Shown piece by piece: positions 33,114 to 40,000 of a DNA stretch of 40,000 nucleotides (positions within the stretch are counted from its first letter, which is position 1; each line of letters opens with the position of its first letter). The stretch covers positions 157,501-197,500 of the forward strand of contig NZ_CP030117.1 of assembly GCF_001039275.2 (NCBI RefSeq), read 5' to 3'. Source of the stretch: Brevibacillus brevis. Its GTDB lineage: Bacteria; Bacillota; Bacilli; Brevibacillales; Brevibacillaceae. Position numbers and translations under genes: made by a program. The notes under the pieces are model-generated. The model was not told the DNA's origin, did no database searches, and saw only the letters and a program-made list of their open reading frames with translations.

Positions 33114-33133
33114 GACAAGGAGTGTAACAGATT

Positions 33134-33334
33134 ATGCTGTCGAGCATCGGTATTCCTGGATTAATTCTGATCCTGATCATTGCTTTGGTGATTTTCGGGC
33201 CGAGTAAACTGCCAGAGATCGGTCGTGCTTTTGGACGAACCTTGACCGAATTTAAAACTGCAGCAAAAGATTTGACCAAAGACGATGATGAAAAAGAGAA
33301 GGCTCCAGAAGAAGCGTTGAAACGAATCAACTAA
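33134..33334 (+). CDS. tatA: Twin-arginine translocase subunit TatA
   Basis: A 66-residue protein: a short N-terminus, one membrane helix (about residues 7-21), the [14 protein letters not shown] hinge and amphipathic helix, and an acidic/basic tail. This is the TatA/TatE pattern. It forms the pore-like oligomer of the Tat translocon with TatC. It lies 20 bases after phoX, the likely main substrate. A strong terminator-like hairpin separates it from tatC. Confidence 0.95.
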   Translation: MLSSIGIPGLILILIIALVIFGPSKLPEIGRAFGRTLTEFKTAAKDLTKDDDEKEKAPEEALKRIN

Positions 33335-33347
33335 TCCAGCCAGAGAG

Positions 33348-33382
33348 AAGGCGGTGCGTACACGTGACGCACTGCCTTTTTC
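33348..33382 (+). terminator. Intercistronic terminator between tatA and tatC
   Basis: A 12-base stem, AAGGCGGTGCGT (33348-33359) with ACGCACTGCCTT (33367-33378), contains one G-T pair and a 7-base loop and is followed by TTTTT. Partial termination here would give more TatA than TatC, in line with the known need for an excess of TatA. Confidence 0.85.
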
Positions 33383-33403
33383 CGCGCATGAGGAGGAGTT
33401 CGA

Positions 33404-34138
33404 GTGAGCAAAGAGATGCCTATACTTGAGCATGTTACAGACCTGCGCCGCAGAATTTTGATTGTGCTGTCCGTTCTTGTTGTCAGTATGGTTATCTGTT
33501 TTTTGTTTGTGGATCATATTTATTTGGCGTTAGCGAATCATTCAGGGGAAAAGCTGGCGATTCTTGGGCCGGGTGATATCCTGTCGATCTATGTAAAGCT
33601 GGCCGCAGTCGGTGCACTTGCGATTACAATCCCGGTTGCCGCTTATCAAGTTTGGCGCTTTGTGGTGCCCGCATTGGAAGAAAGAGAGCGAAAAGTGGCG
33701 CTCATGTATATCCCGGCTCTATTTCTGCTGTTTATTTTCGGGCTTTCCTTCGCATACTTTGTGCTCTTTCCGATGATGTACAAATTTGTTTTGGGGCTAT
33801 CCAACGGGAATTTTGAACTGGTCATTACAGCGAACGATTATTTCACCTTCATGCTCAATCTGTGTCTGCCGTTTGGGTTGCTTTTTGAACTGCCGGTTGT
33901 CGTTTTGTTTTTGAGCCATTTGGGGATTCTCAACCCGCATCGCTTGGCTAAAATGCGCAAACCTGCCTATTTGGTGCTCGCGATTATCTCGATTACGATT
34001 ACTCCGCCCGATTTTCTTTCCGATATTATGGTAATTGTGCCACTCATCGTTTTATATGAAATCTCCATTACTATCTCGCGTTTCGTACACGGCAAACGTG
34101 TGCAGGAGACAGCGGTTTCCCCGGAAAATATGATATGA
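33404..34138 (+). CDS. tatC: Twin-arginine translocase subunit TatC
   Basis: A 244-residue membrane protein with six predicted helices. The N-terminal EHVTDLRRRI corresponds to the HLxELRxR motif of TatC, and the periplasmic-side loop and FGLSFAYFVLFPMMYKF segment are family features. It recognises the twin-arginine signal and recruits TatA. The start is GTG at 33404 with AGGAGG upstream. It is the last gene of the phoX cassette; pabC follows after 33 bases. Confidence 0.95.
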   Translation: MSKEMPILEHVTDLRRRILIVLSVLVVSMVICFLFVDHIYLALANHSGEKLAILGPGDILSIYVKLAAVGALAITIPVAAYQVWRFVVPALEERERKVALMYIPALFLLFIFGLSFAYFVLFPMMYKFVLGLSNGNFELVITANDYFTFMLNLCLPFGLLFELPVVVLFLSHLGILNPHRLAKMRKPAYLVLAIISITITPPDFLSDIMVIVPLIVLYEISITISRFVHGKRVQETAVSPENMI

Positions 34139-34139
34139 T

Positions 34140-34167
34140 GCTCTCGACTATATTATCGGGAGAGAGC
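34140..34167 (+). repeat. Hairpin overlapping the pabC ribosome site
   Basis: GCTCTC (34140-34145) can pair with GAGAGC (34162-34167). The 3' arm contains the GGGAGAGAG that serves as ribosome site for pabC at 34172, so folding would hide it. There is no T-run. Small and possibly accidental. Confidence 0.3.
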
Positions 34168-34171
34168 GCAG

Positions 34172-35017
34172 ATGCACGTTTATGTTAACGGTACGATTTG
34201 TCCGGCTCAAGAGGCTGTAGTATCGGTATTGGACCACGGTTTTTTGTACGGTATTGGTTTGTTTGAAACGTTACGTGTATACGACCGCAAGCTATTTCTA
34301 TGGGATGCTCATTACGCCCGGCTTTGTTCCGGGCTTTTTGCGTTGCAGATTCAACCTGCTTGGACAAAGGAAGAGCTGGCTGAAGCCATCTTGATGACCA
34401 TAGATGCTAACGAGTTGCGAGATGCTTACGTCCGCTTGAGTATTACGGCCGGCTCAGAAGGAGTGGGCTTGGTAGCAGGGGGGTACGAGCGTCCGTCCTT
34501 ATTCGTATTTGCCAAACCTGTAGCACCTCTGGCAGTACCTCCTCCGCCAAAACGATTGCAGACATTGGCGTTGGCTAGACAAACAGCGGAAGGCCAGCAG
34601 CGCTTTAAATCGCACAATTACTTAAACAATGCACTTGCACGCCAAGAACTCGGCGCCCGTCCCGATGTGGAAGGTCTATTTTTAACGCATGATGGCTTTG
34701 TGGCGGAAGGAATTGTGAGCAATGTATTCTGGGTCAAGAACGGCAAGTTGTTTACCCCTTCTATAGATACGGGCATTCTTGATGGTGTGACACGGCGACA
34801 CGTTTTGACGTTGGCACAGCAATTATCGATCTCTGTCGAAGAAGGGCGATATCGCTTGGAAGATCTGCTCAACGCTGATGAAGTCTTTACGACAAATTCC
34901 GTGCAAGAAATCGTTCCGATTACCGAAATTGACGGGCAATCCGTTCCTTCGACATATGGTACATATTCGTGCGAACTGCACCGCGCCTACCGTCAGTCTG
35001 TAGCGGCTAGCGAGTAA
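34172..35017 (+). CDS. pabC: Aminodeoxychorismate lyase (PabC), fold type IV PLP enzyme
   Basis: A 281-residue protein of the branched-chain aminotransferase-like family. The N-terminus (VYVNGTICPAQEAVVSVLDHGFLYGIGLFETLRVYD) is typical, the PLP lysine is K146 in FKSHNYLNN, and EGIVSNVFWV and TNSVQEIVPI are the phosphate-binding and substrate-side motifs. It converts aminodeoxychorismate to p-aminobenzoate and pyruvate. D-amino acid aminotransferase is a related alternative, but the folate neighbourhood decides. The ATG at 34172 is supported by GGGAGAGAG. Confidence 0.9.
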   Translation: MHVYVNGTICPAQEAVVSVLDHGFLYGIGLFETLRVYDRKLFLWDAHYARLCSGLFALQIQPAWTKEELAEAILMTIDANELRDAYVRLSITAGSEGVGLVAGGYERPSLFVFAKPVAPLAVPPPPKRLQTLALARQTAEGQQRFKSHNYLNNALARQELGARPDVEGLFLTHDGFVAEGIVSNVFWVKNGKLFTPSIDTGILDGVTRRHVLTLAQQLSISVEEGRYRLEDLLNADEVFTTNSVQEIVPITEIDGQSVPSTYGTYSCELHRAYRQSVAASE

Positions 35018-35069
35018 ATTATGGTATGCTACTATTCAATGTGCGAAGACGGAAAAAGGGAGTTTGATC

Positions 35070-36257
35070 ATGAAATACAATTCATTTCGAATCCATGCTG
35101 CGACCTTCGCTGAGATGGTATCGGAGCTTGTCAAAAGGGGAGTTCCTGTTCCGGAAGCCGAAGGCATGGCGGAAGCGGGGACGAGCCTAAAGATTCACAC
35201 GGAAAACATGAGTGTGGCAAAAGCACAGAGTGTGAGAGAGATTATGCACTCTTTTGATGCGGAAGCCATTATTTCAGACCAACCAGGTAATGCCGACAAA
35301 AAATACGTGCTGTTGTTGGCTTCACATAAGCAGATGGATTTGGCGTTGGATTATATGAAGACCCAAACAGAAGAACTACGAGCGTTGGCGGCAGAGGTAC
35401 GGGAAGTTTTAGCTATGCCTGCCAAGCTTCGTGCGCGCCGCGAACTGAACTGTGGCCAGTATGTCCTGCCATTAGGAGAGCGAACGCTAGTCATGGGCAT
35501 TTTGAATGTGACACCTGATTCATTCTCAGATGGCGGTCGCTATGTCGATGTGGAGGCAGCACTGGCACAAGCGCGTGCGATGGTTGAGGCCGGAGCTGAC
35601 CTGATTGATATCGGGGGAGAATCGACACGTCCGGGGTCAGAAGTAGTCGATGAGGCGACGGAGCTGGACAGAGTGCTGCCAGTCATTCGGATACTTTCGC
35701 AGGAATTGTCTGTTCCGCTGTCCATTGACACATACAAAGCGGCGGTTGCAGAACGGGCTATTTTGGAAGGCGCACATATCATTAATGACGTATGGGGAGC
35801 GAAGCGTGACCCACGGATGGCAGAGGTAGCTGCTCGTCTAGATGTGCCCATTATCCTGATGCATAATCGTGAAGACACGGACTATCACGACTTTTTCCCA
35901 AACTATATCAAAGACCTGCGTGAGTCAGTACAGATTGCCTTGCAGGCAGGGGTAAAACAGGAGCGAATCATCCTTGATCCGGGGATCGGCTTTGTAAGGA
36001 CTGTCGAGCAAAATCTCGAAACGATGCGCAGGCTGGATGATCTGGTAGGGCTGGGCTATCCCGTTCTGCTTGCCACCTCACGCAAGCGGATGATCGGTCA
36101 TGTTCTCGATTTGCCCGTAGATGAACGTGTCGAAGGTACGGCAGCGACAGTTGCCCTCGGGGCGGCAAAAGGCTGTCATATGGTACGGGTGCATGATGTC
36201 AAAGAAATGAAGCGCGTGACGAAGATGATGGATGCGATGCTAAGAGGGGGCATTTAA
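35070..36257 (+). CDS. folP: Dihydropteroate synthase with N-terminal extension
   Basis: A 395-residue protein. The C-terminal part (from about residue 130) is a complete dihydropteroate synthase: ILNVTPDSFSDGG (N146), DLIDIGGESTRPGS, SIDTYKA, ILDPGIGF, ATSRKRMIG and GTAATVALGA. It joins p-aminobenzoate to dihydropterin pyrophosphate. About 120 residues precede it, a charged helical segment of unknown role that the B. subtilis enzyme (about 285 residues) lacks. I use ATG 35070, with AAGGGAG upstream, rather than TTG 35064. A weak extended -10 (TGC-TACTAT, 35027-35035) lies before it. folB follows after two bases. Confidence 0.94.
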   Translation: MKYNSFRIHAATFAEMVSELVKRGVPVPEAEGMAEAGTSLKIHTENMSVAKAQSVREIMHSFDAEAIISDQPGNADKKYVLLLASHKQMDLALDYMKTQTEELRALAAEVREVLAMPAKLRARRELNCGQYVLPLGERTLVMGILNVTPDSFSDGGRYVDVEAALAQARAMVEAGADLIDIGGESTRPGSEVVDEATELDRVLPVIRILSQELSVPLSIDTYKAAVAERAILEGAHIINDVWGAKRDPRMAEVAARLDVPIILMHNREDTDYHDFFPNYIKDLRESVQIALQAGVKQERIILDPGIGFVRTVEQNLETMRRLDDLVGLGYPVLLATSRKRMIGHVLDLPVDERVEGTAATVALGAAKGCHMVRVHDVKEMKRVTKMMDAMLRGGI

Positions 36258-36259
36258 CC

Positions 36260-36631
36260 TTGGATAAAATCTACTTCAATGGCATGTCTTTTTACGGATA
36301 TCACGGTGTGTTTGGAGCAGAGGCTGAGCTGGGCCAACGTTTTTATGTCGATCTGGAGCTATCGCTCGATTTATCCAAGGCCGGAGCAAGTGACGATCTT
36401 CACGATACAGTCAATTACGCCGATATCTTTACTTGTGTGCAAAAAATTGTCGAGGGTGAACGATTTCATCTGGTAGAAAAACTGACTGCTGTGATAGCAG
36501 AACGTCTATTGGGGCAATTCCCCTTGCATGAAGTTAAAGCAAAAGTGACCAAGCCGAATCCGCCGATCAATGGGCATTATGAGTCGGTTGCGATTGAGAT
36601 GATCCGTAGAAGAGAGGATTTTGCTTCATGA
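36260..36631 (+). CDS. folB: Dihydroneopterin aldolase
   Basis: A 123-residue enzyme, the normal length for FolB. The segment FYGYHGVFGAEAELGQRFYVDLEL, the DTVNYADIF stretch and VEKLTAVIAERLL with its conserved lysine (K in VEKL) are family features. It converts dihydroneopterin to 6-hydroxymethyldihydropterin. The start is TTG at 36260, supported by GAGGGGG at 36244-36250; no in-frame ATG lies close. It overlaps folK by four bases. Confidence 0.93.
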   Translation: MDKIYFNGMSFYGYHGVFGAEAELGQRFYVDLELSLDLSKAGASDDLHDTVNYADIFTCVQKIVEGERFHLVEKLTAVIAERLLGQFPLHEVKAKVTKPNPPINGHYESVAIEMIRRREDFAS

Positions 36632-37158
36632 CAGTTTGTGCGTATTTGGCGCTAGGCTCCAACCTCGGGGATCGGGCACAGAATTTGCGCCGAGCAATAC
36701 AGAGATTGAACGAGCAGCCTGGAATTCGCGTGCTTCGTGTCTCCTCTGTTTATGAGACTGATCCATTTGGTTACGTCGAACAAGATGCATTTCTGAATAT
36801 GGCGATCGCTGTGGAAACAGAACAGAGCCCGGATCAACTGCTAGAGACAGCTTTGTCAGTAGAGCGAGAGCTGGGTCGTGTGCGAACGGTTCGATGGGGA
36901 CCGCGCACGATTGATATTGACTTACTGCTGTACGGGACATCTCGTGTTTCGCAAGACAATCTCATGATTCCTCATCCCGGGCTGAGCGAGCGTGCTTTTG
37001 TACTCGTGCCGCTTCGAGACGTTTGGGAAGGCGGCGTTTTACCTGAGCATAACCAGACCATTGATCATTATCTTTCCTTATTGGTAGAAGATCACAAGGG
37101 GGTACGTGAGTGGGGAACAATCAACTGGGAAATCGAATCCGGTCCTTCCGAAAGCTAA
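36628..37158 (+). CDS. folK: 6-hydroxymethyldihydropterin pyrophosphokinase (HPPK)
   Basis: A 176-residue kinase. ALGSNLGDR at the N-terminus, the middle motif DPFGYVEQDAFLNMAI and the signature RWGPRTIDIDLLLYG with IPHPGLSERAFVL identify HPPK. It transfers pyrophosphate from ATP to the pterin substrate that FolP uses. The ATG at 36628 overlaps the folB stop. The 3' end overlaps the small HTH gene by 49 bases in another frame. Confidence 0.95.
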   Translation: MTVCAYLALGSNLGDRAQNLRRAIQRLNEQPGIRVLRVSSVYETDPFGYVEQDAFLNMAIAVETEQSPDQLLETALSVERELGRVRTVRWGPRTIDIDLLLYGTSRVSQDNLMIPHPGLSERAFVLVPLRDVWEGGVLPEHNQTIDHYLSLLVEDHKGVREWGTINWEIESGPSES

Positions 37159-37319
37159 AAGGGTATACACAACAGTCCCTTTCGGAAAAGATGGGAGTGT
37201 CACTGTCGTTTGTTGGATCACTAGAGAGAGGAACTCGTACGCCAACAGAGCCTGTATTACGGAGGATCGCCAGCACTTTACAGGTAGACTACGATGAATT
37301 ATGTGCTATAAATAAGTGA
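37110..37319 (+). CDS. Small XRE-family HTH protein (YazB type)
   Basis: A 69-residue protein that is almost only a helix-turn-helix domain: LGNRIRSFRKLKGYTQQSLSEKMGV, then SFVGSLERGTRTPTEPVLRRIASTL. The start is GTG 37110, with AAGGGGG at 37096-37102, inside the end of folK. The same small gene sits between folK and dusB in B. subtilis (yazB). It may autoregulate or control the folate operon, but the target is unknown. Confidence 0.9.
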   Translation: MGNNQLGNRIRSFRKLKGYTQQSLSEKMGVSLSFVGSLERGTRTPTEPVLRRIASTLQVDYDELCAINK

Positions 37320-37390
37320 TGTAATGAAGTTTGGATAGGATTGTCCTCTCCAAGACCCCGACTAAGCGGGAATAAGGAGGCGAAAAATAG

Positions 37391-38419
37391 ATGAAAATCG
37401 GTAATATCGAATTAAAGAACAACGTAGTTCTCGCTCCAATGGCAGGCGTCTGTAATCCTGCTTTTCGTCTGATTGCCAAGGAGTTCGGTACTGGCTTGGT
37501 TTGCGCTGAGATGGTAAGCGACAAGGGCATCGTGCACGGAAACAAAAAAACGATGGATATGCTGTTTGTCGACGAACGCGAAAAACCACTAAGTTTGCAG
37601 ATTTTTGGTGGAGACAAGGAAACTTTGGTGAGTGCGGCGAAATATGTAGACCAGCATTCGAATGCGGATATCATTGATATCAACATGGGCTGTCCTGTGC
37701 CGAAAATTACGAGCTGCGATGCAGGTGCGCGTCTGTTGCTCGATCCAGATAAAATCTACGAAGTGGTGTCTGCTGTGGTCGATGCGGTCGACAAGCCGGT
37801 CACCGTGAAGATGAGATTAGGCTGGGACGAAGATCATCTGTACGTACTGGATAACGCCAAGGCAGTTGAACGTGCAGGCGGCAAAGCGGTTGCTGTTCAT
37901 GGACGTACCCGCGTACAAATGTACAAAGGGCAAGCGGACTGGGAATGGATCCGTCGCGTGAAGGAAACCGTTTCGATTCCGGTGATTGGTAACGGGGATG
38001 TCGCTACTCCTGAGGATGCGAGACGCATGCTGGATACAACGGGCTGTGATGGTGTTATGATTGGACGTGCTGCGCTCGGAAATCCATGGATGTTGTATCG
38101 CACCATTCAATACCTGACGACGGGCGAGCTTGGTCCAGAGCCAAACGCACGTGAAAAGATGAATATTTGTTTATTGCATGCAGAGCGTTTAATCGCGCTG
38201 AAGGGTCCGAGAGTGGGAGTCCTTGAGATGCGCAAGCACGCGGCGTATTACTTGAAAGGCTTGAAGGGCTCGACGCACACGAAAAATCTCGTGAATGCGG
38301 TTGAGACAGAAGAGGAGCTTCGCAGCGTCCTCATGAACTATGTCGACTGGATTGAAAACTACGCAGATGACAGCGAAGAACCGCTGGAAACAGCTCGTGA
38401 TGAGGCTGTTAGCTACTAA
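37391..38419 (+). CDS. dusB: tRNA-dihydrouridine synthase DusB
   Basis: A 342-residue FMN-dependent enzyme that reduces uridines in tRNA. LAPMAGV at the N-terminus, the catalytic cysteine C101 in [14 protein letters not shown] and VIGNGDV are seen, followed by the helical C-terminal domain. The ATG at 37391 follows AAGGAGG. It is the last gene of the folate run; 217 bases with a strong promoter follow before greA. Confidence 0.95.
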   Translation: MKIGNIELKNNVVLAPMAGVCNPAFRLIAKEFGTGLVCAEMVSDKGIVHGNKKTMDMLFVDEREKPLSLQIFGGDKETLVSAAKYVDQHSNADIIDINMGCPVPKITSCDAGARLLLDPDKIYEVVSAVVDAVDKPVTVKMRLGWDEDHLYVLDNAKAVERAGGKAVAVHGRTRVQMYKGQADWEWIRRVKETVSIPVIGNGDVATPEDARRMLDTTGCDGVMIGRAALGNPWMLYRTIQYLTTGELGPEPNAREKMNICLLHAERLIALKGPRVGVLEMRKHAAYYLKGLKGSTHTKNLVNAVETEEELRSVLMNYVDWIENYADDSEEPLETARDEAVSY

Positions 38420-38441
38420 AATTGGTGGTTCATTCCAGACA

Positions 38442-38470
38442 TTGACAAGGGTTCCTTCATATCCTATAAT
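38442..38470 (+). promoter_or_regulatory. Consensus sigma-A promoter upstream of greA
   Basis: A perfect TTGACA (38442-38447), a 17-base spacer and a perfect TATAAT (38465-38470). The start of transcription would be near 38477, about 160 bases before greA. A second TATAAT-like box without a good -35 lies at 38574-38579. Confidence 0.85.
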
Positions 38471-38491
38471 ACTCCGTAATATTGGGAGCCG

Positions 38492-38515
38492 AGCTGCCAG
38501 TCCACACTGGCAGCT
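38492..38515 (+). repeat. Leader hairpin between greA promoter and gene
   Basis: AGCTGCCAGT (38492-38501) pairs perfectly with ACTGGCAGCT (38506-38515) around a 4-base loop, followed by TTTACCTTTG. It lies about 15 bases after the expected start of transcription and could terminate or pause transcription; the T-run is weak. Confidence 0.65.
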
Positions 38516-38636
38516 TTACCTTTGAACCTCACAGGCGATTGCATTCTGCTGTATATTGTATAGAACATCTACATATAATCCTTTGTACTTTACCCAGTAT
38601 AAATGGAATCATTTTTTAAAACGGGGGAATTGAACC

Positions 38637-39113
38637 ATGTCTGAAAAAGAAGTCATCCTTACACCAGAAGGTTTAACGAAGCTGGAACAAGAGCTTGAAG
38701 ATTTGAAAACGGTTAAACGCAAGGAAGTAGCTGCTCGTATTAAAGAAGCGATTAGCTTTGGAGATATCAGTGAGAACTCTGAATACGAAGAGGCAAAGAA
38801 TGAGCAAGCGTTCATCGAAGGCCGCATTCTGACGCTGGAAAAAATGCTGCGCAATGCCCGTATCATCACAAATGAAGATGTAGATACAGGTGTTGTAAGC
38901 GTTGGTTCCCGTGTGAAACTGAAAGACCTCGAGTTCGGTGATGTTGTCGATTACACGATTGTAGGTTCTGCTGAATCCGATCCGATGAACAACAAGATTT
39001 CCAACGAGTCCCCGGTAGGTCAAGCGCTCCTCGGCAAAGCAAAAGGTGCGATTGTTGACGTGAACGTACCGGCAGGAGTCATTCAGTACGAGATTCTTGA
39101 TATTAACCTGTAA
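38637..39113 (+). CDS. greA: Transcription elongation factor GreA
   Basis: A 158-residue protein of the normal GreA length. The N-terminal coiled coil ([21 protein letters not shown], with the acidic tip around [17 protein letters not shown]) and the FKBP-like C-terminal domain ([37 protein letters not shown]) are clear. It rescues backtracked RNA polymerase by stimulating transcript cleavage. The ATG at 38637 follows GGGGGA. Confidence 0.97.
   Translation: MSEKEVILTPEGLTKLEQELEDLKTVKRKEVAARIKEAISFGDISENSEYEEAKNEQAFIEGRILTLEKMLRNARIITNEDVDTGVVSVGSRVKLKDLEFGDVVDYTIVGSAESDPMNNKISNESPVGQALLGKAKGAIVDVNVPAGVIQYEILDINL

Positions 39114-40000
<887 letters not shown>

Overview
The window is a stretch of a low-to-middle GC Gram-positive (Bacillota) chromosome. 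Strong AGGAGG-type ribosome sites, sigma-A type promoters, a secretin-free Tad locus and the gene order hslO, PpiC-type isomerase, cysK, pabB, pabA ... pabC, folP, folB, folK, small HTH gene, dusB ... lysS all point to the Bacillales. That order is the one known from Bacillus subtilis. The overall style is most like Brevibacillus/Paenibacillaceae; this genus-level guess is inference, not a database result. Almost all genes are on the + strand. I see no tRNA, rRNA, CRISPR array, insertion sequence or phage gene, and no gene-free stretch longer than about 250 bases.

Region 1 (23-7169) is a compact Tad/Flp pilus operon: a TadZ/CpaE-like localisation ATPase, the CpaF/TadA motor ATPase, TadB and TadC membrane platform proteins, a short Flp pilin, the TadV prepilin peptidase, two TadE/F-type pseudopilins and an unrecognised soluble protein. 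Region 2 (about 7200-16490) begins with two predicted RNA structures flanking a 92-residue orphan gene. It continues as a second, strongly diverged Tad-like operon: an orphan protein, two MinD/TadZ-like proteins that have lost the Walker A lysine, a CpaB/SAF protein, an intact CpaF-like ATPase, TadB- and TadC-like proteins, four very small membrane or secreted peptides and three larger single-anchor pseudopilin-like proteins. This second machine has no prepilin peptidase of its own and its pilin-like products lack the G/xxxxE processing motif. It is the best candidate here for a poorly described system.

Region 3 (16500-24982) holds a DUF3870-type gene with its own promoter, then an oligopeptide ABC importer (oppB, oppC, oppD, oppA, oppF) interleaved with an L-Ala-D/L-Glu epimerase and an NlpC/P60 peptidase. 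Together they form a cell-wall peptide uptake and recycling pathway comparable to dpp-ykf of B. subtilis. Region 4 (25000-26157) is a lone sigma-70 family factor with an operator-like dyad and direct repeats upstream.

Region 5 (26299-40000) is the conserved hslO-to-lysS neighbourhood: redox chaperone Hsp33, a membrane-anchored PpiC-type isomerase, cysteine synthase, and the p-aminobenzoate/folate genes. The folate genes are split between pabA and pabC by a phoX-tatA-tatC cassette, which encodes a Tat-exported phosphatase with its own dedicated translocase and has a candidate PhoP box upstream. The block continues with folP (with an unusual N-terminal extension), folB, folK, a small HTH regulator, dusB, greA (preceded by a consensus promoter and a leader hairpin) and lysS, which runs off the window end.
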